From Lysinibacillus antri (GTDB lineage: Bacteria; Bacillota; Bacilli; Bacillales_A; Planococcaceae), in NCBI RefSeq assembly GCF_003977595.1, contig NZ_RYYR01000022.1, positions 1 to 64,000 of the forward strand: a stretch of 64,000 nucleotides of DNA, read 5' to 3'. The translations under genes and the position numbers were made by a program. Positions within the stretch are counted from its first letter, which is position 1; each line of letters starts with the position of its first letter. This document shows positions 53,715-63,237 of the stretch, one piece after another. The notes beneath the pieces were generated by a model that saw only the letters and a program-made list of their open reading frames with translations, was not told where the DNA came from and ran no database searches.

Positions 53715-54724
53715 ACATACCGAGATTGACTGATACAACATTAAGAGACGGTGACCATGCCATTAGCCATAGCTATACACCACAACAAGTACAAGCTATC
53801 GTAAAGGATTTAGATGAAGCCGGTGTACCTGTTATTGAAGTAAGTCATGGATCGGGTTTAAATGGTTCAACCATTCAGCAAGGGTTTTCCAAGCATTCAG
53901 AATTAGAATTAATAAAAGTGGCGGTGCAAACCGCCAAAAATGCGAAAATCGCTTCTTTATTCGTTCCAGGTATAGGGACGAGTGAAGAGTTAAAACAAGC
54001 AGCAGAAATAGGCATTTCTATTATACGTATTGCAGTTCATTGTACAGAAGCCGACGTGACGGAGCAGTATTTCCGCTTAGCAAAAGAGTTGGGGCTTGAA
54101 ACGGTTGGCTTCCTTATGATGTCACACACTCAGCCTGCAAGTGTACTTGTAGAGCAAGCAAAGTTAATGGAATCCTATGGTGCCGATTGTGTTTATGTTG
54201 TTGACTCTGCAGGTGCCCTCGTTCAAAGTGGTGTTCGAGAAAGAGTGTCTGCTTTAAAAGAAGCATTGTCCATTGAAGTAGGATTCCATGCGCACAATAA
54301 CCTTGGCCTAGCAATCGGAAATACATTGACGGCGCTTGAATGTGGGGCTGATCAAATTGATGGAACATTGAGAGGACTTGGAGCAGGCGCAGGAAATGCA
54401 CAAACAGAAGTGCTTGTTGCGGTCTTGAACAAAATGAAGATTGAAACGGGCATCAATCTAGCTATTTTAATGGATGCAGCAGAAGAAAAGGTAGCACCAC
54501 TTATGCAGTCTCCGATTGTTATCGATCGTGACAACCTATCAAGTGGCTATGCGGGAGTTTATAATAGCTTCCTTTTACATGTGAAACACGCTGCAGAAAA
54601 GTTTGGTGTTGGTGTAGCAGAAATCATGGAGGAACTAGGGAAAAGGCAAACCATCGCCGGTCAAGAGGATTGGATTATCGATGTGGCCGTAGAACTAGCG
54701 AGCAAAAAAGGGATTAAAGTTTAG
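53711..54724 (+). CDS. dmpG: 4-Hydroxy-2-oxovalerate aldolase
   Basis: Splits 4-hydroxy-2-oxovalerate into pyruvate and acetaldehyde. The 337-residue protein has the TIM-barrel start [14 protein letters not shown] with metal ligands, [16 protein letters not shown] (the HxH pair) and a C-terminal domain that contacts the aldehyde dehydrogenase. Overlaps dmpF by four bases (ATGA). Confidence 0.94.
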   Translation: MNIPRLTDTTLRDGDHAISHSYTPQQVQAIVKDLDEAGVPVIEVSHGSGLNGSTIQQGFSKHSELELIKVAVQTAKNAKIASLFVPGIGTSEELKQAAEIGISIIRIAVHCTEADVTEQYFRLAKELGLETVGFLMMSHTQPASVLVEQAKLMESYGADCVYVVDSAGALVQSGVRERVSALKEALSIEVGFHAHNNLGLAIGNTLTALECGADQIDGTLRGLGAGAGNAQTEVLVAVLNKMKIETGINLAILMDAAEEKVAPLMQSPIVIDRDNLSSGYAGVYNSFLLHVKHAAEKFGVGVAEIMEELGKRQTIAGQEDWIIDVAVELASKKGIKV

Positions 54725-54748
54725 TGCAAAGGTAAGGAGGAAACAGTT

Positions 54749-55525
54749 ATGTCGGTTATTCAAGAAGCTGCCATACGCCTATTAGAAGCAGAGGAAACAA
54801 AACAGGTGATTGAGCCGTTAACTGTTTCCTATCCAGGGATTACAGTTGATGAAGCTTATCATACACAATTAGAGATCATCCGTCAAAAAGTTGAAAATGG
54901 CGGAGTGATCGTTGGGAAAAAAATTGGCGCAACAAGCAAAGCAATCCAAAATATGTTTGGTGTCAACCAGCCTGACTACGGTCATCTACTAGCAGATATG
55001 ATGTTTGTTGAAGGGGAAGAAATATCTCTCCAAAACTACATTCAACCAAAAGTAGAATTTGAGATTGCTTTTATTTTAAAAAAGGATTTAAAAGGTCCGA
55101 ATGTTTCGATTCTAGATGTCATTGATGCGACGGATTACATTGTTCCGGCAATTGAAGTGATTGATAGTCGAATTGAAGATTGGAAAATTAAATTTGAAGA
55201 TACCGTAGCAGACAACGGATCATCCGCTAGTGCAATTATCGGTGGAAAACCAACAAAACTAGAGGGAATCGATCTTACTCGGATTGGCATGGTAGCTTAC
55301 CAAAACGGTGAAATGATTGACACAGGCGCAGGGGCAGCTGTTCTTGGAAATCCACTTCGAGCTGTGGCATGGTTAGCGAATTCATTAAGTAAATACGACG
55401 TCTCGCTAAATGCAGGAGAAATTATTCTTTCAGGTGCATTAACACGTGCAGTAGAAGTGAAGAAAAACGATACGTTCACGGCGGAGTTTGCCCATATTGG
55501 TTCAGTTACAGCTTCGTTTAAATAG
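54749..55525 (+). CDS. dmpE: 2-Oxopent-4-enoate hydratase
   Basis: Adds water to 2-oxopent-4-enoate to give 4-hydroxy-2-oxovalerate. The 258-residue protein is of the hydratase/decarboxylase (FAH-like) family. I call it hydratase because GKKIGATSKAIQNMFGVNQP reads like the hydratase version of this region; the neighbour at 55577 reads like the decarboxylase. Metal ligands lie in VEFEIAFIL. AGGAGG before the ATG. Confidence 0.82.
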   Translation: MSVIQEAAIRLLEAEETKQVIEPLTVSYPGITVDEAYHTQLEIIRQKVENGGVIVGKKIGATSKAIQNMFGVNQPDYGHLLADMMFVEGEEISLQNYIQPKVEFEIAFILKKDLKGPNVSILDVIDATDYIVPAIEVIDSRIEDWKIKFEDTVADNGSSASAIIGGKPTKLEGIDLTRIGMVAYQNGEMIDTGAGAAVLGNPLRAVAWLANSLSKYDVSLNAGEIILSGALTRAVEVKKNDTFTAEFAHIGSVTASFK

Positions 55526-55576
55526 AGTGAATCCTCTTACGTAATGGGAGGATATGAAAGGAAACTAGGTGATCAC

Positions 55577-56368
55577 ATGATTCAAACAAATACAATTGAT
55601 CAAATTGCGTTTGAGCTGTTTCAAGCTGAAAAACAGAAAAAAGCAGTTGGTAAGTTTGTTGATCAGTATCCTGAACTAGACGAAGCATTCGCTTACGAAG
55701 TGCAGGAACGATTAATTGACATGAAGTGTAAAGAAGAAAACACAAAAAGAATCGGTCGAAAACTGGGACTAACAAGTAAAGCAAAACAAGAGATGATGGG
55801 TGTTCATGAGCCATCATACGGCGTTTTGCTTGAAAGTATGCAGCTGTTTGAGGGGGACAAAATTTCCCTTACCCCTTTCATCCATCCAAAATTGGAGCCA
55901 GAAATCGCCTTTATTTTTGACAAAGAATTAAAGGGACCACATGTGACAGTAGCAGATGTACTTAATGCAACGAAATTTATTGCACCTGCCGTTGAACTGA
56001 TTGATAGCAGGTTCCATGGCTTCAGTTTTACATTACAAGATGCAGTGGCAGATAATTCTTCCTCCTCCCGTTTTATTATTGGTGAAAAGTTTTATTCACC
56101 AAAGGATTTTGATTTGAAATTAATGGGGATGGTATTTAAACAAAATGGCGAAGTAGTTGCGACAGGTGCGGGTGCAGCGGTGATGGGTCATCCAGCGAGA
56201 GCGATCGCATGGTTAGCCAACCGATTATATAAGGTAGGACAAAGTATTCAACCGGGCGAAATCGTGCTAAGTGGTTCTTTATCGGCAGCCATCAAAATAG
56301 AACCAGGTGACCATTTCTCAGCTGAATTTGACGGTATTGGGTCAGTTGAGGCGAGATTTACCGAATAA
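55577..56368 (+). CDS. dmpH: 2-Oxo-3-hexenedioate (4-oxalocrotonate) decarboxylase
   Basis: Removes CO2 from the oxalocrotonate isomer to yield 2-oxopent-4-enoate. The 263-residue protein is a paralogue of the preceding hydratase; the stretch GRKLGLTSKAKQEMMGVHEP resembles known decarboxylases (GLTSRAKM..MGV). Metal-site stretch LEPEIAFIF. I choose ATG 55577, after CTAGGTGATC; the frame is open from 55544. Assignment of hydratase versus decarboxylase could be reversed. Confidence 0.78.
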   Translation: MIQTNTIDQIAFELFQAEKQKKAVGKFVDQYPELDEAFAYEVQERLIDMKCKEENTKRIGRKLGLTSKAKQEMMGVHEPSYGVLLESMQLFEGDKISLTPFIHPKLEPEIAFIFDKELKGPHVTVADVLNATKFIAPAVELIDSRFHGFSFTLQDAVADNSSSSRFIIGEKFYSPKDFDLKLMGMVFKQNGEVVATGAGAAVMGHPARAIAWLANRLYKVGQSIQPGEIVLSGSLSAAIKIEPGDHFSAEFDGIGSVEARFTE

Positions 56369-56394
56369 ATTGAATGGGGGAGGAGGAGAGGTAA

Positions 56395-56595
56395 ATGCCA
56401 TTCATTCAGATTAATATTCTTAAAGGAAGATCACCAGAAAAGAAAGAACGATTAATACGTGAAGTTACGGATGTCGTTTCGAACGTCTTAGAAGCTCCCG
56501 TCCAAAATGTGCGCATTATGATCAATGAATTAGAGCCAGAGCATTGGGGGATTGCAGGAGAATCAGTTAAAAAGAGAAATGAGGTTACAAAATGA
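56395..56595 (+). CDS. dmpI: 4-Oxalocrotonate tautomerase
   Basis: Interconverts the enol and keto forms of 2-hydroxymuconate. The 66-residue protein has the catalytic Pro directly after the initiator Met (MPFIQINILKGRSPEKK), and the conserved Arg in KGRSPEKK. GGAGGAGAGG precedes the ATG. It overlaps the dehydrogenase gene by four bases. Confidence 0.92.
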   Translation: MPFIQINILKGRSPEKKERLIREVTDVVSNVLEAPVQNVRIMINELEPEHWGIAGESVKKRNEVTK

Positions 56596-58064
56596 CAAAT
56601 GTACAAACGAAAGTAAGAGAAGTCGGTCTATATATAAACGGAGAATATAGAAAAGCAATGGATGGCGCAACATTTGATGTCAAAAATCCTGCTACACAGG
56701 AAGTAATCGCGAAAGTTAGTGAAGCGACAATTGAGGATGTCGATCGTGCGTGTCGTGTGGCACGAGAGGCTTTTGAAAATGGTCCGTGGAGAACGATGAC
56801 AGTAGCAGAGCGATGTGCAAAACTTCGCCGCATGGCTGAAATCATACTTGAACGGAAAGAGGAAATCGCGGGGTTAGATGCAATTGATGTGGGGAAACCT
56901 TTTCATTCAGCAGTCCAACATGAAGTGCCTCGTGCTGCAAATAACATCAAATTTTTTGCCGATTTTATGGAGAATCAAGGCGGCGAAGTGTATCCAATGG
57001 AAGAAGCGTATTTAAACTATACACGATACGAACCTGTTGGAGTAGCTGCCCTAATTACCCCGTGGAATGTTCCGTTTATGTTGACGACTTGGAAGCTTGG
57101 TCCATGTCTGGCTGCGGGGAACACAGCGATTATTAAACCAGCTGAAATGACGCCGCTTTCCGTTTCACTTCTTGGCGAGATTGCGAAAGAAGCAGGAATC
57201 CCAGATGGTGTAGTCAATGTCGTTCATGGTCAAGGAGCAGTCGTTGGAACAGCTTTAACAACGCATCCACAAGTAGATCTTGTTTCATTCACCGGTTCTA
57301 CAGCGACGGGGAAACGAATTATGAAAAACGGGGCAGATTCTTTGAAGAAATTCTCCTTTGAATTAGGTGGAAAAGCAGCCAACATCGTGTTCGAAGATGC
57401 CAATCTGGATAAAGCGATTCCTGTTTCGATTCAAGCAGCGTTCATGAATTCCGGGCAAGTATGTCTGGCGGGATCAAGAATCTTAGTGCAACGTACCATT
57501 TTAGATGAATTTTTAGAACGATTTAAGAAAGCCGCAATGGAGCTAAAAGTGGGCGATCCACAAGATGCAGAAACAAAAATGGGTCCTCTTGTAAGTGAGG
57601 AGCATTATAAAAAGGTGACAAGTTATCTTGAAATTGCCAAAGAAGAAAATGCTACATTAATATGCGGTGGAAAACGCCCTGAACTACCAGAGTATTTGCA
57701 AAATGGCTATTACCTAGAGCCAACCGTATATGTTCAAGAAAATCCAAAAACGCGTCTTTGCCAAGAAGAGATTTTCGGTCCACTTGTGACTATCATTCCA
57801 TTTGATACCGAAGAAGAAGCCCTTCGCATTGCCAATGATACAGAGTATGGATTAAACGGTGTCGTATGGACAGAAAACCTGCAACGGGCCCATCGAATTT
57901 CGCACGCGGTGAGAGCCGGTACCATTTGGGTCAATTGCTGGTTCGTTCGTGACCTTCGTGCGCCATTTGGGGGCTTTAAAAAGAGTGGCGTCGGACGTGA
58001 AGGTGGCCATCACAGTATGGAATTTTTCACAGAAGCGAAAAACATTTGTATTGCTTTAAACTAA
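56592..58064 (+). CDS. dmpC: 2-Hydroxymuconic semialdehyde dehydrogenase
   Basis: Oxidises the ring-cleavage product to 2-hydroxymuconate with NAD. The 490-residue aldehyde dehydrogenase has the catalytic Cys in NSGQVCLAGSR (about 293), the Glu in FELGGKAAN (about 259), and SFTGSTATGK for NAD. Last gene of the meta-cleavage operon, followed by a terminator. No hydrolase gene (DmpD) is present in the window, so the dehydrogenase branch appears to be the only route. Confidence 0.92.
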   Translation: MTNVQTKVREVGLYINGEYRKAMDGATFDVKNPATQEVIAKVSEATIEDVDRACRVAREAFENGPWRTMTVAERCAKLRRMAEIILERKEEIAGLDAIDVGKPFHSAVQHEVPRAANNIKFFADFMENQGGEVYPMEEAYLNYTRYEPVGVAALITPWNVPFMLTTWKLGPCLAAGNTAIIKPAEMTPLSVSLLGEIAKEAGIPDGVVNVVHGQGAVVGTALTTHPQVDLVSFTGSTATGKRIMKNGADSLKKFSFELGGKAANIVFEDANLDKAIPVSIQAAFMNSGQVCLAGSRILVQRTILDEFLERFKKAAMELKVGDPQDAETKMGPLVSEEHYKKVTSYLEIAKEENATLICGGKRPELPEYLQNGYYLEPTVYVQENPKTRLCQEEIFGPLVTIIPFDTEEEALRIANDTEYGLNGVVWTENLQRAHRISHAVRAGTIWVNCWFVRDLRAPFGGFKKSGVGREGGHHSMEFFTEAKNICIALN

Positions 58065-58074
58065 ATCGATTGAA

Positions 58075-58112
58075 AACACCCGCAAAGGTTTTTAGATGCG
58101 GGTGTTTTTCGT
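58075..58112 (+). terminator. Terminator of the meta-cleavage operon
   Basis: ACACCCGCA and TGCGGGTGT form a stem closed by a T-rich loop, followed by TTTTT. Confidence 0.85.
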
Positions 58113-58252
58113 ATGAAGATAAAAATACAAGTAGTACCTTTACGACTGAAAGATATGTAAAATTTTCCTATATTAGGGTACAATTATAACGAAAATTGAA
58201 ATTTGGCTATTGTTTGAAATTAAAGTGGAAACCATGAAGGGGAGGGGATCAG

Positions 58253-58579
58253 ATGCCAACCTACAATAAGCTCGTCCGCGATCAAATCATCGACATCATT
58301 GAAAAAGACGGTTTACATTGCAACTACCGCATTCTCAATGAACAGGAGCATTTACAGGAAATCAAGAAAAAGCTCTATGAGGAAGTAAAAGAATATGAAC
58401 AAACCTCCAATGAAACAGATGCCCTGGAAGAACTTGCGGATCTATTGGAATTGATCCATGCAGCCCTATCTGTACATAACAAAAGCTTTGACGACCTAGA
58501 AACCGTGAGACGAAAGAAATTAGAACAGCGCGGCGGATTTCAAAAACGCCTATTCTTAATCGATGTGGAAGATGAGTAG
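58253..58579 (+). CDS. MazG-like nucleotide pyrophosphohydrolase
   Basis: The 108-residue all-helical protein has the metal-binding pattern of MazG/PRA-PH enzymes: YEEVKEYE followed by EELADLLE (EExxE and ExxD), with an N-terminal YNKLVRDQI typical of small house-cleaning nucleotidases. It probably hydrolyses a (d)NTP to the monophosphate. GGGGAGGGG precedes the ATG. The stop TAG is immediately followed by the ATG of an HNH nuclease gene, so the two are translated together. Confidence 0.82.
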   Translation: MPTYNKLVRDQIIDIIEKDGLHCNYRILNEQEHLQEIKKKLYEEVKEYEQTSNETDALEELADLLELIHAALSVHNKSFDDLETVRRKKLEQRGGFQKRLFLIDVEDE

Positions 58580-59551
58580 ATGGAAAAGAAACAGTATTGG
58601 AAGTTAACGAGTGGTGAAATGAAGGACAATTATCTAACAGACGCAGATATTTGGAAATCCATTCACTACTTTTTTTATCACTCGAAAAATTCAACAACCT
58701 ACAAATTTGGTTTCTTTAAAGCATTGCTTGAAAATCTATCAGAAACCAATGAAGACATGGAAATTTCCTTTGAGGATCTGTTTAAGTCATTCACAAAAAT
58801 TTATTGGAATCTTGTCGTACATCATCAATTATGGCAAGCCAACACCCAAACGAAAAAATCAAAAGTGCAATCAGTCATTGAAGATTTTCAAAATAAATAC
58901 AGTATCCCGACTGAATGGAATTTCGACAAAATCGCACTACCGCAACAGTCTCAGTTAATCAAACACGTGAAAACAAACGGAAAACGGAACGTAATCGGAG
59001 CAACCTATGGCGATTTTAATGAAGAAATCTACACCTTTGATTTGAAAAATGAATCCATTAAATTAAATTCAGTCTATTACGAGTTTCTCCAAAAATATAA
59101 GCGAATTCTAACTGATGTAAATAACTATCAACTATCATTATTTTTAGAGAAATTTTATGAAGCAGAAAAACTAAACAAACTATTATCGAAGGTGGAGTTT
59201 GTCACACAACGCCAATCCTTAAAAGAATTCGAACTGTTACTGAAAAATGCCGGATTCGACACGTGCTTCTACTGCAAAAAATCCGTGAAAAAAGGAAGCC
59301 AAGTCGATCACTTTATTCCATGGAGCTACATCCAAAACGATCATCTATGGAATTTTGTACTAGCCTGCCCGTCTTGTAATGCGAAGAAAAGTAATAAACT
59401 TGCTTCAGAAAATTATATGAACAAATTAATTGAGCGAAACGAATTGCTTGTCCACGAGACGTCTTACAAAGGCTATTTCACGCATTACTCGGAAGATATG
59501 TTGAGGAGTTATTATCATTACTCGCAGGAGAATGGGTTTAGGAAGGTTTGA
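58580..59551 (+). CDS. HNH endonuclease
   Basis: The 323-residue protein has a C-terminal zinc-bound HNH domain: Cys229-x-x-Cys232, Asp243-His244 (VDHFIPW), an Asn in NDHLWNFVLA and Cys263-x-x-Cys266 (CPSCNAKK), all intact. The N-terminal 220 residues are helical and not recognised; they may set specificity. Its ATG directly abuts the MazG-like stop codon. Neighbouring kinase-helicase genes suggest a defence region. Confidence 0.8.
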   Translation: MEKKQYWKLTSGEMKDNYLTDADIWKSIHYFFYHSKNSTTYKFGFFKALLENLSETNEDMEISFEDLFKSFTKIYWNLVVHHQLWQANTQTKKSKVQSVIEDFQNKYSIPTEWNFDKIALPQQSQLIKHVKTNGKRNVIGATYGDFNEEIYTFDLKNESIKLNSVYYEFLQKYKRILTDVNNYQLSLFLEKFYEAEKLNKLLSKVEFVTQRQSLKEFELLLKNAGFDTCFYCKKSVKKGSQVDHFIPWSYIQNDHLWNFVLACPSCNAKKSNKLASENYMNKLIERNELLVHETSYKGYFTHYSEDMLRSYYHYSQENGFRKV

Positions 59552-59664
59552 TGCCTAAATTGAAATATTATATGGCGTCAAATAAATACATATAAGCCCT
59601 CAATAACTTATTTTTTATAATATAAGATTGTTGTCATAGATTAAATGAATTAGGGGTGTTTTAA

Positions 59665-62600
59665 ATGAAGTTTATAAAGGATAGATATAAAATATTAAAA
59701 AAGTTAAACGGTGGCAGTATGTCTAATGTTTATTTATGTATAGATTTTGATAAAGATCAAGAAATAGTAGTTATAAAAACTTTTGAATGGAACGACCAAA
59801 CATCTAGTGAACTATATAAAGCTTTATTTAATAGAGAGTTAGAGAACTTAGAAAAACTTCAAAATAAACGCATAGTTAGTCTTTTAGAAAAAGGCATGGA
59901 CTTAGAAAATAAACTAAACTTTATTGTTTTAGAATACTTTAAAGGTGAGTCACTAAATGAAGTTATTTACAAAGGAGTGTTTAGTGAAAAACAAAAGATA
60001 AAAATTATTTTAGATATTCTAGAGGGGCTAGATTACGCTCATTCTAAAGGTGTGATTCACAGAGATCTGAAGCCTTCAAATATATTAATAGATGAATCAA
60101 ATCAAATAAAAATAATTGATTTCGGAATTAGTAAATTAAAGGACAGTATGTATAAGGATTTTACAGTAAAAAATTATTTAACACCTAAATATGCATCACC
60201 GGAACAAAAGCTTTTAAAAAATTTAGATTTCAGAAGTGATATATATTCAGTGGGGATAGTAATTGCTGAAATTCTGTTAGAAAGAGAATTTGAATTTGAA
60301 GAAAACATTATTGAAGTTGTAAAGAACAGTGAATTAGAGGAACACTTTAAAAATTTACTCTTAAACATGATTGCTAAAGAAGTAAAAAATAGAATTAGTA
60401 CAGTAAGTGAATTGAGAAGTAGATTTCAAGAATTTAATAAAAAAGAAAATAAACTATATGGCATAGGATTTGCAGACTCTGTACTCAAAAGGCTTTGTCA
60501 ATTTGGATATTTAGAAAATGAAAGTCGTAGTGAGGCTAGCAAACTAATAGCTAATGATTTAAGTAAAGCATTAATTTATATGGACAATGATAACAATTTA
60601 AGAAGTGATCAAAATACTTATAAGATATATGGTAAGCAATATGAATATAAGTGTGTTGTTGATAAAAGAACAGATACTACATTCACAATTATAAGTATAC
60701 ATTTTCCTAATAAATCTCAGCATAATAGTAATAAAGAGTGGGCCATTACCCATGAGGGAGAATTTGAAGTTTGTATTAGTGTAACCAAAGATAATGATTT
60801 TGATAATATCCATGATTTAATTTCTAATTTTGAACTTGAATATAGAGCTAAAAAATTAAAAAACGATCAAGAAATTAGTGAAAAGAATAGTATTCAGAGA
60901 TGGGAAAAAGTTCTTCATATTTTAGAAGAAGATATCGAAGTGAATAAATCTACATTACAGTACCGTCATTTTGAAGTAGATTCTTTAGGTGAAAAAATCA
61001 TTATAGAGTTGAAAAATGAGATTTCAGAAAAAGTATTTGATGACGAACAGTTACTGTGTATGACTTCTGCATATAATATTAATAGAACTAAGCTAGCAGG
61101 CTATTGTATTGATTCAGATGGAAACAAACTTATTGTTCAATTAAGTAAGGATGCGAGCCCAGATGACTTTGCTAAGTCAGGAGAAATTTCTATTGATAGA
61201 AGAATGATAGAAACTGCTCTTAGTAGGCAGAAAAAAGCATTGAAATCTATTCAATATAGGGAGTTAAGTAACCCTAGAATCGCAGATATCTTATTAAATC
61301 CTGAACAAGCAATGTATTCAGATTTGTTTATTGATTTAGAGTATGCTAGTGAAATGGATGAATCTAAACAAAAAGCGGTTGAAAAAGCGATGCAAGCAAA
61401 AGATATGTTTATTTTACAGGGACCTCCTGGTACTGGAAAAACCACTTTTATAAGTGAACTTGTAAATCAGATTTATAAAGAAAATCCAGATAGTAAAGTT
61501 TTAATTTCTTCACAATCTAATGTAGCAGTTGATCATGCTTTAAATAAAATTAAAGATATGCTTCCGAAGCTATCTCTTTTACGCATAGGTAGAAAAGATA
61601 AATTATCTTTAGGCGCTGAAAAATATATGATTGAGGAGCAGCTATCGGAATTAATAGAAAGTATAAGAAAAAATAGCTTAGAGTATATAGAAAACTTAAA
61701 AAATCAGATTAACATGGATGAAACATTAATCAATAAGTACGAGAAAATTCTTGAAATAGATCGTTTAAAAGGGAATTTAGAAATTATAGATACAAAAATT
61801 TTAGATACGCAGACTAGGCTCGATATTATTATCGAAAGTTATGAAGAACTGAAAAATTTGAATTATGAATTGGAAAAAATAACTCATTCATTAAATAAAG
61901 AAACGGAACAAACTGATGATCTTGAATTAAATGATATTAGTAAAGTATTTAAAGAGAAATTTATTAGTTTTGGTAATCAATTTTTAATTAAGTTGGATAA
62001 AGCTAAGAATCTTTCTGCAGATAAAGTCGAACTTGAAAATACCCTAATTGAATCAATGTATAAATCAGATGAAGTTCAACATCAACTAAACGAAACTTAT
62101 TCATATTTAGAAATTGAGGATGTAGAGCAGTTTTATCATCTGAAAAAAGAAGTCAATATAACTATGCAAGGAAATCAGGAAGAGCTTGAGTTTATTTCTA
62201 AAATTGAAGGTATTCAAAATGAATGGTTTTCACGTATAGGGACGGATGATAAATTATTAGATGTTTTAATAAAGAAAACAAATATTATAGGGGCTACTTG
62301 CTTAGGTATTTCAAGTTTATCTTATAATAGCGAAGTTGTTTTTGATTGGGTAATTATAGATGAGGCAGGGAGAGCTACTGCTCCAGAGTTATTAGTGCCA
62401 ATAACACTTGGTAAAAAAATTGTTTTAGTTGGTGATCATAAGCAATTACCACCTATTTTAGATAAAAATATACAGAATTTAGATTTACAACAAGCTAACA
62501 TTAAATTAAAGGATTTAGAAAAAAGTTTGTTTGAAGAATTAATGCTCAATATTAATAGTAACTGTGTTGGTCGACTAGAGCAGCAGTATAGAATGCATCC

Positions 62601-63237
62601 AGCTATAGGTAATTTAGTCAGCAAAGTTTTCTATGAAGGAATGTTGGAATCTAAAACAACTGTAACTCAAAGAGATCATGGTATTCAAAAATGGGATGGG
62701 AAAGGAGTAGTTTGGCTTACGACTTCTAATAGCCCAAAAAGGCATGAACAAATTATAAAGAGTAATTCACATCAGACTTATCAAAATGAATTTGAAGTTA
62801 ACATAATTTTCAATAAACTTTTAGAGATGGAAGTAGAATATGCTTCGAAAAAATTTAAGAAAGATGTTGGAGTTATTGCAGGTTACCAAGCTCAAAAATC
62901 ACTGTTTAGAAAAGAATTCGAGACTAAATATAAAGATAAATTTACATTTTTAAATGTAGAAATTAATACTGTTGATGCTTTCCAAGGAAGAGAAACAGAT
63001 ATTATTTTCTATAGTATTGTCAGAAGTAATGATAAAGGTAAAATTGGATTTTTAAGTGATGCAAGGCGTTTGAATGTAGCCTTATCGAGAGCGAAAGAAT
63101 TATTGGTTATTGTTGGTGATCACATGTCGGTGACTAAAGAATCTACTACTTTTGATAATTTAGAAAACCCTTTTTTAAAAGTATATGAATATATTAATTT
63201 CAATGAGAGTATTTGTACTTTAGAGGAGGTACTATAA
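59665..63237 (+). CDS. mkoA: Ser/Thr kinase-SF1 helicase fusion, Mokosh MkoA-like
   Basis: The 1190-residue protein joins a complete eukaryotic-type kinase (about 5-250; Lys38, IHRDLKPSN with Asp134, DFG at 152-154) to a UPF1/COG1112-type superfamily 1 helicase (about 560-1180): Walker A GPPGTGKT (586-593), DEAG (899-902), GDHKQLPP, QQYRMHP, VDAFQGRE and LNVALSRAKE. Between Walker A and B lies a long coiled-coil insertion (about 650-830). As I remember, type I Mokosh defence has such a kinase-helicase (MkoA) plus a PLD nuclease (MkoB). Base composition is markedly richer in A+T than the meta operon, suggesting transfer. The AGGGGTG site lies before the ATG. Confidence 0.75.
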   Translation: MKFIKDRYKILKKLNGGSMSNVYLCIDFDKDQEIVVIKTFEWNDQTSSELYKALFNRELENLEKLQNKRIVSLLEKGMDLENKLNFIVLEYFKGESLNEVIYKGVFSEKQKIKIILDILEGLDYAHSKGVIHRDLKPSNILIDESNQIKIIDFGISKLKDSMYKDFTVKNYLTPKYASPEQKLLKNLDFRSDIYSVGIVIAEILLEREFEFEENIIEVVKNSELEEHFKNLLLNMIAKEVKNRISTVSELRSRFQEFNKKENKLYGIGFADSVLKRLCQFGYLENESRSEASKLIANDLSKALIYMDNDNNLRSDQNTYKIYGKQYEYKCVVDKRTDTTFTIISIHFPNKSQHNSNKEWAITHEGEFEVCISVTKDNDFDNIHDLISNFELEYRAKKLKNDQEISEKNSIQRWEKVLHILEEDIEVNKSTLQYRHFEVDSLGEKIIIELKNEISEKVFDDEQLLCMTSAYNINRTKLAGYCIDSDGNKLIVQLSKDASPDDFAKSGEISIDRRMIETALSRQKKALKSIQYRELSNPRIADILLNPEQAMYSDLFIDLEYASEMDESKQKAVEKAMQAKDMFILQGPPGTGKTTFISELVNQIYKENPDSKVLISSQSNVAVDHALNKIKDMLPKLSLLRIGRKDKLSLGAEKYMIEEQLSELIESIRKNSLEYIENLKNQINMDETLINKYEKILEIDRLKGNLEIIDTKILDTQTRLDIIIESYEELKNLNYELEKITHSLNKETEQTDDLELNDISKVFKEKFISFGNQFLIKLDKAKNLSADKVELENTLIESMYKSDEVQHQLNETYSYLEIEDVEQFYHLKKEVNITMQGNQEELEFISKIEGIQNEWFSRIGTDDKLLDVLIKKTNIIGATCLGISSLSYNSEVVFDWVIIDEAGRATAPELLVPITLGKKIVLVGDHKQLPPILDKNIQNLDLQQANIKLKDLEKSLFEELMLNINSNCVGRLEQQYRMHPAIGNLVSKVFYEGMLESKTTVTQRDHGIQKWDGKGVVWLTTSNSPKRHEQIIKSNSHQTYQNEFEVNIIFNKLLEMEVEYASKKFKKDVGVIAGYQAQKSLFRKEFETKYKDKFTFLNVEINTVDAFQGRETDIIFYSIVRSNDKGKIGFLSDARRLNVALSRAKELLVIVGDHMSVTKESTTFDNLENPFLKVYEYINFNESICTLEEVL

